A DNA stretch of 14,290 nucleotides, taken from Pseudomonadota bacterium. Its GTDB lineage: Bacteria > Myxococcota > Myxococcia > Myxococcales > Anaeromyxobacteraceae. The stretch lies in NCBI GenBank assembly GCA_023419875.1, contig JAEZXM010000545.1, positions 1-14,290 on the forward strand. The letters are read 5' to 3'. Position numbers and translations under genes: made by a program. The notes under the pieces are model-generated. The model did not search any database, was not told the DNA's origin, and saw only the letters and a program-made list of their open reading frames with translations. Of the stretch, positions 1 to 6,017 are shown piece after piece (the stretch's first letter is position 1; each line of letters begins with the position of its first letter).

Positions 1-464
1 GGGCCGGCGTGGGCGCGCTCGCGGGCGGGTCGGTCGGCCTCTACCTCGACAAGCAGGCGAAGGAGCTCGAGCAGACGCGGCTCGCCGAGGTGAAGCGCAC
101 CGAGAATGGGCTGCTCGTGGAGATGGCGAGCGACATCCTGTTCGACTCCGGCTCCTCGGCCCTCACGCCCTCCTCGGTGACCGAACTCGAGAAGATCGGC
201 GACATCCTCGCCAAGTACTCGGACGATCGGATCAAGGTGTACGGTCACACCGACTCGGTCGGCGGCAAGGCCTACAACGAGGAGCTGTCGCTCCGTCGCG
301 CCGACGCCGTGAAGCGCGTGCTCGTCGGACGGGGCGTGCAGGAGAAGCAGATCACCGCCCTCGGCATGGGGGAGGCGCGGCCGGTCACGACGAACGACAC
401 GCCCGCCGGCCGGAAGAAGAACCGGCGCGTGGAGCTGGTGATCGACGTTCCCAACGCGACGTAG
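1..464 (+). CDS. OmpA-family peptidoglycan-associated envelope protein (5' end cut by window)
   Basis: The reading frame is already open at the left edge. The GTG at position 9 lies inside a glycine-rich run (GALAGGSVGLYLDKQ), so I treat the gene as truncated rather than starting there. Such a glycine-zipper stretch before the OmpA domain is typical of YiaD-type outer-membrane lipoproteins. The C-terminal OmpA domain is complete: it opens around LVEMASDILFDSGSSAL, carries the peptidoglycan-binding loop GHTDSVGG and ends with the conserved NRRVELVI. By family knowledge the protein anchors the outer membrane non-covalently to peptidoglycan by binding diaminopimelate through the Asp of the loop and the Arg of the NRR motif. 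The signal peptide and lipobox would lie upstream of the window. The gene converges on plsY, with a palindromic repeat block between them. Confidence 0.88.
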   Translation, partial: AGVGALAGGSVGLYLDKQAKELEQTRLAEVKRTENGLLVEMASDILFDSGSSALTPSSVTELEKIGDILAKYSDDRIKVYGHTDSVGGKAYNEELSLRRADAVKRVLVGRGVQEKQITALGMGEARPVTTNDTPAGRKKNRRVELVIDVPNAT

Positions 465-468
465 CGCC

Positions 469-632
469 CGCTCGTGGTTCCCCTGAGCCTGTCGAAGGGT
501 CACCACGAGCGGACTCGAGATCCGCTCGCCCTGAGCCTGTCGAAGGGCGAGCGCCTCACCCCTCGTGGTTCGACAAGCTCACCACGAGCGGACTCGAGCA
601 CCGCTCGGCCTGAGCTTGTCGAAGGCCGAGCG
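469..632. repeat. Block of four palindromes in two composite units (TGAGC[CT]TGTCGAA core)
   Basis: This block fills the gap between two convergent genes. Four hairpins follow one another, with arms at 469-478/502-511, 523-532/544-553, 562-569/581-588 and 602-611/623-632. Hairpins 2 and 4 have 10-bp perfect arms around a loop of the TGAGC[CT]TGTCGA type. Hairpin 1 has 10-bp arms (CGCTCGTGGT) around the same core, and hairpin 3 has 8-bp arms around the core in reverse orientation. The block is two copies of a composite unit (469-553 and 560-632) joined internally by GGACTCGAG. From memory, a TTCGACAAGCTCA-type repeat is scattered through intergenic DNA of many high-GC bacteria, and its spurious translations contain LSLSKG or PELVEG, as they do here. 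Its place between converging genes fits a REP-like element that could stop or stabilise both transcripts. That role is inferred. Confidence 0.85.
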
Positions 633-1244
633 TCACACCCGCATCTTCTTCTCCTCGCCGCGCAGGAGCCGCCGGATGTTCTCGCGGTGGCGCCAGACGA
701 CGAGGAGCGCGATGGCGAGGCCGGCCCAGGGGATCGGGCTGTCGAGGCCGTGGAGGACGAACGCGCCAGCGCAGGCCACGGCCGTCCCGGACAGCGAGCC
801 GAGCGAGGAGATGCGGGTCAGGGCGTAGACCGCGCCGTATGCCGCGGCGGCGAGGACCGCAGCCCAGGGCGCCAGCACGAGGAAGATGCCGAGGCCGGTG
901 GCGACGCCCTTTCCGCCCTTGAACCGGAGCCAGATCGGGAACAGGTGGCCGACGAAGGCGGCGACGGCCACGGCGGTGACCCACGGATCGGCGGCGGGCG
1001 TCTCCCGGAGGAGCCGGCGCGCGATCAGGATCGGCACCACCGCCTTGAGCACGTCGAGCACGAGGACGAGCACGCCGAGGCCCCTGCCCCCGGCGCGCGC
1101 AGCGTTCGTCGCGCCGATGTTGCCCGAACCGACGGTGCGGACATCGACGCCCGTCGCGGCGCGCGTGAGGAGGAGCCCGTACGGGACCGAGCCGCTGAGG
1201 TAGGCCGCGGCCAGGAGCAGGATCCCCAGCGTCGTCTCGCTCAT
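633..1244 (-). CDS. plsY: Glycerol-3-phosphate acyltransferase PlsY
   Basis: The product is 203 residues, the usual size for this family of small polytopic inner-membrane enzymes. PlsY transfers the acyl group of acyl-phosphate (made by PlsX) to sn-glycerol-3-phosphate, giving lysophosphatidic acid, the first step of phospholipid synthesis. Family motifs are in order: SGSVPYG near residue 17, GSGNIGATNAAR at 39-50, GHLFPIWLRFKGGKGVATG at 99-117 and HRENIRRLLRGEE at 186-198. Hydrophobic segments run between them. The ATG at 1244 is preceded by a GAGGGAG-like Shine-Dalgarno. It is the last gene of a run of same-strand membrane-protein genes, 27 bases after the DUF2752 gene, so it may be read from the same transcript. 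Its stop codon lies directly against the palindromic repeat block. Confidence 0.95.
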   Translation of the reverse strand: MSETTLGILLLAAAYLSGSVPYGLLLTRAATGVDVRTVGSGNIGATNAARAGGRGLGVLVLVLDVLKAVVPILIARRLLRETPAADPWVTAVAVAAFVGHLFPIWLRFKGGKGVATGLGIFLVLAPWAAVLAAAAYGAVYALTRISSLGSLSGTAVACAGAFVLHGLDSPIPWAGLAIALLVVWRHRENIRRLLRGEEKKMRV

Positions 1245-1271
1245 GGCTCCCTCACCCGTGCCCGACGGCTC

Positions 1272-1718
1272 TCACGGACCGTAACCGCGGAACATGAGCC
1301 AGGCCCAGTTGAGCGCCAGCGCCACCAGGCCCGCGATGGCCGCGCCACGGAGGAGCCGCTCGGGCACCTCCGGCACGCGCCAGCCTGCCGCCCACCGCAC
1401 GAGGTCGGCGACCCCCGCCCCCCAGCCGACCGCGGCGAGCGCCGCGCCGGCCGGGCTCCAGGCGAGCGCCCCGGCCGCGTCGCCGTGCGCGAGCAGGACG
1501 AACGCGTGCGTCATCCCGCAGGTCGCGCAGGGGAGCCCGGTGAGGGTGAGGAACGGGCACGGACTTTCGAAGATCTCCAGGACCGGGACGAACCGCGCGA
1601 CGAGGAAGGAGCCGATCGCGAGGAGCGCGTAGACGTCGACGAGTCCCAGCTCCCGGCGCCGGCGGGCGGGCGCGCCGGGGACGAGCTGGGTCTCGAGGAC
1701 GCTCTCCGAGGCGGCCAT
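1272..1718 (-). CDS. DUF2752-family small membrane protein
   Basis: The 148-residue product has about three hydrophobic segments. It carries the family signature CPFLTLTGLPCATCGMTHAF, a Cys-rich stretch after the first membrane segment with a C-x2-C-G-M-T core; this is the hallmark of DUF2752. The function of the family is not established, so I do not assign one. The ATG at 1718 was chosen because it lies 2 bases after the stop of the upstream YIP1 gene with a GGAG about 10 bases before it. The longer open frame upstream runs through the YIP1 gene in another phase and is not credible. Such tight spacing suggests co-expression with the zinc-ribbon/YIP1 protein and probably with plsY downstream. 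Confidence 0.83.
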   Translation of the reverse strand: MAASESVLETQLVPGAPARRRRELGLVDVYALLAIGSFLVARFVPVLEIFESPCPFLTLTGLPCATCGMTHAFVLLAHGDAAGALAWSPAGAALAAVGWGAGVADLVRWAAGWRVPEVPERLLRGAAIAGLVALALNWAWLMFRGYGP

Positions 1719-1720
1719 GG

Positions 1721-2626
1721 CTAGAGCTCCGTCATCCCGCCCTGGGAGAAGTGCGAGGCCAGGCTGCCGACGAAGGTGGCGAAGGAACCGATGCAGCAGC
1801 AGCACGCCAGGAAGGCGGGCAGCAGCACGGCGAGGACCGATCTCCAGACCTCCGTCCGGTGGATGGCGGCGAGGCCGATGATGAGCAGGACGGCACGCCA
1901 GATGAACGCGATCAGGCCTCCGCAGCCCGGGACCGCATCGAGCAGATCGAGGCCGTACGAGAACGCCACCACCGTGAGCGTCGCGGAGAAGCCCCGGCCC
2001 GCTCCCCGGAACATGAGCAGGAAGACGTGCGCGAGGGCGGCGATGACGAGCATCTTGAGGAGGGTGAGGATCGGGATCGCAAGCGCCTCGCCGGCCACGT
2101 ACCAGCCGCTCGTCGCGTAGTCGAGATAGCGGGAGAGGGCGTCGGCCATCCAGCGCATCTCGGGCGGGAGCTGCTCGATCGACTGCCGCGCCTGGGCGAG
2201 CTGGGCCTGGTTGGTGGCGAGGCCCACGAGCGACCCGATGAGGCCGCCCGCCCACGCGGCGAGCACGCCGAAGAGCATGGCGGTGCCCACCTGATCCGTC
2301 CGCACGCGTCCGAAGAACTTCTGCGGCTCGGTGGCGACGAGCTTCCAGGTCTCGAAGAACGCCCGGAAGAACCCGCGGCTCGACCGCTCGGCGAAGGGCG
2401 ACGGGAGGTCGGGCTCGGGCGCCGAGGGCGGCGGAGGAGCAGGCGGCGGCGACCACCCGCCGCCGGAGGGCGGCGGAGGCGCGAAGGCCTCCGGCGCCGG
2501 CGGTGGCTGGGGCGGGGGCTGGTTGGGGTCGGCGAGGAGGAGCTCCGACCCGCAGTGGGGACACGTCTGACGGCCGTAGTGGTCGGTCGTGAAGGTGCCC
2601 TGGCAACGGGCGCAGCGCGCGAGCAT
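1721..2626 (-). CDS. Zinc-ribbon plus YIP1-family membrane protein
   Basis: The 301-residue protein has three parts. An N-terminal zinc ribbon uses Cys5, Cys8, Cys22 and Cys25 (CARC and CPHC). A Pro/Gly-rich linker covers about residues 36-75. The C-terminal part (about 85-301) begins FFETWKLVATEPQKFF and has about five hydrophobic helices, as in the YIP1 superfamily. An odd CCCC run sits in the last membrane segment. Bacterial YIP1-like proteins are integral inner-membrane proteins of unknown role; the eukaryotic members act in vesicle traffic, which should not be transferred here. The gene follows nuoK after 54 bases, without an obvious terminator or strong promoter, and leads directly into the DUF2752 gene. 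No good Shine-Dalgarno is visible before the ATG at 2626, only GGGGT-like purines further upstream. Confidence 0.8.
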   Translation of the reverse strand: MLARCARCQGTFTTDHYGRQTCPHCGSELLLADPNQPPPQPPPAPEAFAPPPPSGGGWSPPPAPPPPSAPEPDLPSPFAERSSRGFFRAFFETWKLVATEPQKFFGRVRTDQVGTAMLFGVLAAWAGGLIGSLVGLATNQAQLAQARQSIEQLPPEMRWMADALSRYLDYATSGWYVAGEALAIPILTLLKMLVIAALAHVFLLMFRGAGRGFSATLTVVAFSYGLDLLDAVPGCGGLIAFIWRAVLLIIGLAAIHRTEVWRSVLAVLLPAFLACCCCIGSFATFVGSLASHFSQGGMTEL

Positions 2627-2680
2627 GCCCCGAGCTTACCCCAACCCGCCGGCCCGCGGCGGTGGTCCACGTGCTCGGAG

Positions 2681-2992
2681 CTACTCCCGGGCCGACTCGC
2701 GGAGGACCCGGGCCTCGTCCACGTTCACCGCACCGCGGGTCCGGTACACGGCCAGCACGATCGCGAGCCCGACGGCCGCCTCGGCCGCGGCCACGGCGAT
2801 GACGAAGAACGCGACCGCGTGGCCGTTCACGTCGGCCCGCTGGCGGGCGAAGGCGAGGAAGGTGAGGTTCGCGGCGTTGAGCATCAGCTCCACGCACATC
2901 ATCACGATGAGCGCGTTCCGCTTCATGAGCACGCCCACGAGGCCGATGGCGAAGAGCAGGGCGGCGAGGAGCAGGTAGGGCTGGACGGGCAT
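2681..2992 (-). CDS. nuoK: NADH-quinone oxidoreductase subunit K
   Basis: The 103-residue protein has three membrane helices, the standard size and layout for NuoK. It is one of the proton-channel subunits in the membrane arm of complex I. The two membrane glutamates needed for proton transfer in the E. coli protein (Glu36, Glu72) have counterparts here at Glu35 (MMCVELMLNA) and Glu71 (AEAAVG). The ATG at 2992 was chosen because it begins the family-typical N-terminus, lies two bases after the nuoJ stop and has AGGAGCGG upstream inside the end of nuoJ. A longer open frame through nuoJ and nuoF in this phase is a shadow. In most genomes nuoL would follow; here a YIP1-family gene follows instead. 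Confidence 0.95.
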   Translation of the reverse strand: MPVQPYLLLAALLFAIGLVGVLMKRNALIVMMCVELMLNAANLTFLAFARQRADVNGHAVAFFVIAVAAAEAAVGLAIVLAVYRTRGAVNVDEARVLRESARE

Positions 2993-2994
2993 GG

Positions 2995-3501
2995 TCAGAT
3001 CCGCTCCTTGGCCACCACCACCGCGCCCACGATCGCCGCGAGGAGGAGGAGGCTCGTCGCCTCGAAGGGGAGCAGGTACTCGGTGAAGAGCGCCCGACCG
3101 ACGGCCTTGACCGTCCCGAAGTCCGCCGGGAGCGCCGCCGGCGCCTCCCGCGCCACGTCGTAGATCGCCCAGGCCAGCACCGCCGTGAGCCCGAGCGCGC
3201 CGGCCGCGCCCAGGAGCTGGATCCAGCGGTATCGCTCCTTCGCCTCCTGCTCTTCCTTCAGGGAGATGAGCATGATGACGAAGAGGAAGAGGACCATCAC
3301 CGCGCCCGCGTACACCAGGATCTGCATGAACGCGATGAGGTGCGCGACGAGCAGCACGTAGATGCCCGCCAGGAAGAAGAACGTCGCCACGAGGTTGAGG
3401 GCGGCGTAGACCGGGCTCCTCGACACGATCACGCCGCTCGCGAAGAAGAGCGTGAACAGGCCCAGGATCACGAAGGTGATCATCTCGGCGTTGGCGGTCA
3501 T
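2995..3501 (-). CDS. nuoJ: NADH-quinone oxidoreductase subunit J
   Basis: The 168-residue polytopic protein has five predicted membrane helices. It includes the diagnostic third-helix segment QILVYAGAVMVLFLFVIM at about residues 60-77, where NuoJ forms a pi-bulge helix in complex I structures. NuoJ sits in the membrane arm next to NuoK and NuoH and helps link quinone chemistry to proton transfer. The start at 3501 is supported by GGGAGG at 3510-3515, eight bases upstream; an internal Met at residue 7 is less likely. The gene starts 15 bases after nuoF ends and is two bases from nuoK. Direct nuoF-nuoJ adjacency is unusual, because nuoG, nuoH and nuoI normally lie between them. Confidence 0.95.
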   Translation of the reverse strand: MTANAEMITFVILGLFTLFFASGVIVSRSPVYAALNLVATFFFLAGIYVLLVAHLIAFMQILVYAGAVMVLFLFVIMLISLKEEQEAKERYRWIQLLGAAGALGLTAVLAWAIYDVAREAPAALPADFGTVKAVGRALFTEYLLPFEATSLLLLAAIVGAVVVAKERI

Positions 3502-3516
3502 CGGAACGACCTCCCG

Positions 3517-4842
3517 CTAGTAGATGACGTCCCCGACGCGCGCCTCGCGCGACGTCTGGTCGAGGCCCCAGGCGTGCGCGCCGAACGGGCAGCGGCGCTC
3601 CTCGGCGTGGCGCAGGAACTCGCCCTGGAACTTCTTCACGAAGGATTGCACCGGCATCGCCGCGGCGTCGCCGAGGGCGCAGATCGTCTGGCCCATGATG
3701 TTGCCGGCGACCTGGTCGAGCTTCGCGACGTCGGCCGCGGTCCCGTGCCCCTGCTCGAGCTTCTCGAGGATGCCCTCCATCCAGGGCGCGCCCTCGCGGC
3801 AGGGGGTGCACTGCCCGCAGCTCTCCTCCGCGTAGAACTTCGCGATCCGCCAGAGCGCGCGGACCATGCAGGTGGAGTCGTCGAAGACGATGATCCCGCC
3901 CGAGCCGGCCATCGTGCCCGCGGCCTTGAGGGCGTCGAACTCGAGCGAGACGTCGATCTCGTGCCCTGCCAGCACCGGCGCCGAGGAACCACCCGGGATG
4001 ACCGCCTTCACCTTTCGTCCGCCCGGGATCCCGCCGCAGTCCTCGTAGAGGAGCGACTTCAAGTTCTGGTGGACGGGCTTCTCGTAGACGCCGGGCCGGA
4101 CGACGTGGCCCGACACGCAGTAGAGCCTGGTCCCGCCGGACTTGCCGGTGCCGAGCGCGGCGAACGCCTCGCCCCCCTGCTCCACGATCCAGGGGAGGTT
4201 CGCGATCGTCTCGACGTTGTTGATGATCGTCGGCTTCCCCCAGAGGCCGACCACCGCCGGGAAGGGCGGCTTGAGGCGCGGGTAGCCCTTCTTCCCCTCG
4301 AGCGACTCGAGCAGCGCCGACTCCTCGCCACAGATGTACGCGCCCGCGCCGCGGTGGACGAAGACGTCGAGAGCGAAGTCCTTCTTGCCGAGGAGCCGCG
4401 GGCCGAGGATCCCCGCCGCGCGCGCCTCGTCGATGGCCTTCTCGAGGATCCGCGCCTGTTGCGCGAACTCGCCGCGGATGTAGACGTAGGCGAGGTGGAT
4501 GTCGTTCGCCCAGCAGGTGATGGCGATCCCCTCGAGGAGCTGGTGGGGATCGTGCTCCATGATGTAGCGGTCCTTGAAGGTCCCCGGCTCGGACTCGTCG
4601 GCGTTCACGGCCAGATAACGGGGCCGGACGTCCTTCGGCAGGAACGACCACTTGAGACCGGTGGCGAACCCGGCGCCGCCGCGGCCGCGGAGGTTCGAGC
4701 GCTTCACCTCCTCCACGATCGCCGCCGGCTCCATCCCCAGCGCCTTGTCGAGCGCGCGGTAGCCGCCGTCGCCCCGATAGCCCTCGAGCGCGGCCGAGCC
4801 CGGCTTTCCCCAGCGGGCGGTGAGGATCCGGGTGTCGCTCAC
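3517..4842 (-). CDS. nuoF: NADH-quinone oxidoreductase subunit F
   Basis: The 441-residue flavoprotein subunit of complex I binds NADH, FMN and the N3 [4Fe-4S] cluster in the cytoplasmic peripheral arm. The FMN/NADH glycine-rich segment GRGGAGFATGLKWSF lies near residues 53-67, followed by NADESEPGTFKDR and the GEESALLESLEG stretch. The cluster ligands are Cys342, Cys345 and Cys348 (SCGQCTPCREG) and Cys388 (QTICALGDAA). The start is a GTG at 4842 that overlaps the nuoE stop by four bases (GTGA), with GGGAGG five bases before it. The reading frame stays open further upstream inside nuoE, but that part does not resemble NuoF. NuoE and NuoF form one NADH-oxidising module, and the four-base overlap suggests translational coupling. 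Confidence 0.96.
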   Translation of the reverse strand: MSDTRILTARWGKPGSAALEGYRGDGGYRALDKALGMEPAAIVEEVKRSNLRGRGGAGFATGLKWSFLPKDVRPRYLAVNADESEPGTFKDRYIMEHDPHQLLEGIAITCWANDIHLAYVYIRGEFAQQARILEKAIDEARAAGILGPRLLGKKDFALDVFVHRGAGAYICGEESALLESLEGKKGYPRLKPPFPAVVGLWGKPTIINNVETIANLPWIVEQGGEAFAALGTGKSGGTRLYCVSGHVVRPGVYEKPVHQNLKSLLYEDCGGIPGGRKVKAVIPGGSSAPVLAGHEIDVSLEFDALKAAGTMAGSGGIIVFDDSTCMVRALWRIAKFYAEESCGQCTPCREGAPWMEGILEKLEQGHGTAADVAKLDQVAGNIMGQTICALGDAAAMPVQSFVKKFQGEFLRHAEERRCPFGAHAWGLDQTSREARVGDVIY

Positions 4843-5354
4843 GGGAGCCTCCCGAGGATCTCGTCCACCTTCTCGACGGTGAGCCGCTCGTGCATCTCGT
4901 CGTCCACGAGCATCGCCGGGGCGGTGCCGCAGGATCCCAGGCACTCGACCTCGCGGAGCGTGAACCTGCCGTCGGCCGTCGTCTCGCCGGGCGCGACCCC
5001 GAGCTTCTTCTGGAGGTGCGCCCAGATCTTCTCCGCCCCGGTGAGGCAGCAGGAGACGTTGGTGCACATCTCGACCACGTGCCGGCCCACGGGGCGCGTG
5101 TGGAACATCACGTAGAAGGTGGCGACCTCGTCGACGCGCGCCGGGGAGACCCCGAGGCGTTCGGAGGCGAGCTGCTGCACCTCCGGGGAGAGGTGCCCGA
5201 ACAGCTCCTGCGCCACGCGGAGGACGGGGATGAGCGCGGCCGCCTTCCGGTCCGGGGGGTAGCGCTTCACGAGCGCCTCGACCTCGCGATCGAAGTGCTC
5301 GACCTTCTCGCGCGGCAGCGGCCGGGCGGCGGCGACGGGCGGAGGAGAGCTCAT
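4839..5354 (-). CDS. nuoE: NADH-quinone oxidoreductase subunit E
   Basis: The 171-residue protein is the thioredoxin-like [2Fe-2S] (N1a) subunit of the NADH dehydrogenase module. Its cluster ligands are present as Cys97 and Cys102 (CTNVSC, a C-x4-C) and Cys138 and Cys142 (CLGSC, a C-x3-C). The N-terminal helical segment (KAAALIPVLRVAQELFGHL, then VDEVATFYVMFH) is typical of the family. The ATG at 5354 is the only sensible start; the next Met is at residue 83, inside the conserved core. No clear Shine-Dalgarno precedes it. It is the first gene of the cluster, with a promoter-like sequence about 34 bases upstream. nuoA-D, which usually precede nuoE, are absent: upstream lies the HU terminator. 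Confidence 0.95.
   Translation of the reverse strand: MSSPPPVAAARPLPREKVEHFDREVEALVKRYPPDRKAAALIPVLRVAQELFGHLSPEVQQLASERLGVSPARVDEVATFYVMFHTRPVGRHVVEMCTNVSCCLTGAEKIWAHLQKKLGVAPGETTADGRFTLREVECLGSCGTAPAMLVDDEMHERLTVEKVDEILGRLP
4848..4853 (-). promoter_or_regulatory. Shine-Dalgarno deciding the nuoF GTG start
   Basis: On the minus strand GGGAGG lies five bases before the GTG at 4842. It supports this GTG over longer in-frame options inside nuoE. The bases just after it (CTCCC) are complementary to it, so the site could pair locally when nuoE is not being translated. Confidence 0.7.
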
Positions 5355-5387
5355 GAGCGTCGGGTGCTGCTGGTCGAACGGCGGGGC

Positions 5388-5416
5388 AGGCTAGTGAGCG
5401 GGTGTTCGGGTGTCAA
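5388..5416 (-). promoter_or_regulatory. Putative sigma70-type promoter of the nuoE operon
   Basis: Reading the minus strand, a perfect TTGACA (5416-5411) is followed after exactly 17 bases by TAGCCT (5393-5388). Transcription would start near 5381 and leave a leader of about 27 bases before nuoE. The -35 box is ideal but the -10 box matches only three of six positions. Position and spacing make it the best candidate in the 193-base gap between the HU gene and nuoE. The rest of that gap holds the HU terminator and a C/G-rich CCCCGGGG stretch. Confidence 0.5.
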
Positions 5417-5488
5417 GGACGTGCGGCCCGGGGGATATTACCCACTCGCCCCGGGGGGAGCACGGCGAAGAGAAGGGCGCGAGGCCGC

Positions 5489-5525
5489 AAAAAGAACGCC
5501 CGCCGGACGAGGGTGGCCGGCGGGC
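5489..5525 (-). terminator. Rho-independent terminator after the HU gene
   Basis: On the minus strand, 22 bases after the HU stop, GCCCGCCGG (5525-5517) pairs perfectly with CCGGCGGGC (5506-5498) across a 10-base loop. The stem is followed by GTTCTTTTT ending at 5489. A stable 9-bp GC stem with a T-tract is the classic intrinsic terminator, and it insulates the nuoE promoter from HU transcription. Confidence 0.87.
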
Positions 5526-5547
5526 GCAGAGCTCAGAGGGTCGAAGG

Positions 5548-5835
5548 TTACTTCTTCGCCTTCTTGTTGAAGATGTCCTTCAGCGCCTTGGCCGGCGTGA
5601 GCTTGATGGCGGTGCGGGCAGGGATCTTGATCTGCTCGCCGGTCGCCGGATTGCGGCCGATGCGCGCCTTGCGGTCCACCAGCTTCACCGCGCCGAGGCC
5701 GCCGAGGGGGATCTTGCCCTCGGCCTTCAGGCGCTTCGTCACGACCTCCTCGACCGCCTGGAACACGGCCCGGACCTGCGCCTTGGAGACCTGCGAGCCC
5801 TCGGCCACCGCCTGGAAGAACTGTGCCTGCGTCAT
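5548..5835 (-). CDS. HU-family DNA-binding protein
   Basis: The 95-residue basic protein contains the HU/IHF signature GRNPATGEQIKIPA at about residues 60-73, the beta-arm region that intercalates in the DNA minor groove. It has a helical dimerisation N-terminus (FFQAVAEGSQVSKAQVRAVF) and a Lys-rich tail ending FNKKAKK. HU proteins are nucleoid-associated dimers that bend DNA without strong sequence preference. I chose the ATG at 5835: AGGAGG lies ten bases upstream (5846-5851), the length is right for the family, and the longer frame upstream looks nothing like HU. The gene is monocistronic, with its own promoter and terminator. The domain alone does not decide between HU and an IHF subunit, so I give no gene symbol. 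Confidence 0.94.
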   Translation of the reverse strand: MTQAQFFQAVAEGSQVSKAQVRAVFQAVEEVVTKRLKAEGKIPLGGLGAVKLVDRKARIGRNPATGEQIKIPARTAIKLTPAKALKDIFNKKAKK

Positions 5836-5892
5836 GTGGGAGATCCCTCCTGTTGCTCCGCCGCAAGGGTTTTGACGCGGCGAGTGGCTCGG

Positions 5893-5921
5893 GTGATATC
5901 TCTTCCGGATCCCGCAGTCAA
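5893..5921 (-). promoter_or_regulatory. Putative sigma70-type promoter of the HU gene
   Basis: On the minus strand TTGACT (5921-5916) is followed after exactly 17 bases by TATCAC (5898-5893), which is five of six and four of six matches to consensus. Transcription would begin near 5886, leaving a leader of about 50 bases that contains the AGGAGG ribosome site. The neighbouring bases up to 6017 hold a short terminator and otherwise nothing I recognise. Confidence 0.6.
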
Positions 5922-5945
5922 CTTCCGGCCTCGCGGATCGCCTTG

Positions 5946-5962
5946 AAAAACGGGCCTCCCGT
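5946..5962 (-). terminator. Short intrinsic terminator after the RMD1/DUF155-like gene
   Basis: On the minus strand ACGGG-AGG-CCCGT is followed directly by a T run ending at 5946. The stem is only 5 bp with a 3-base loop, so it is weak by itself. However, it sits about 56 bases after the upstream stop codon and just before the HU promoter, where a terminator would be expected. Confidence 0.48.
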
Positions 5963-6017
5963 GAGGATCGAGGCCGGCCCCCCCGACGGACCCCGATCCG
6001 GGGATCCGCACTCTTGG

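Noticed and set aside
469..632. Possible CRISPR array in the repeat block.
   Set aside because: There are no equal-length unique spacers, the units differ in their arms and one core is inverted. No cas gene is nearby.
474..1724. A 416-codon plus-strand frame starting in the repeat block.
   Set aside because: It is antisense to plsY and the DUF2752 gene. Its first residues are translated palindromes (LSLSKG, PELVEG), a known source of false genes.
2681..4651. A 656-codon minus-strand frame that ends as NuoK.
   Set aside because: Only its last 103 residues are NuoK. The rest is a shifted reading of nuoF and nuoJ, so it is not a fusion protein.
1751..5115. Long plus-strand frames at 1751-3163 and 3340-5115.
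   Set aside because: They lie antisense to the YIP1 and nuo genes, which have clear family motifs. The plus frames are low-complexity Arg/Glu/Gly-rich.
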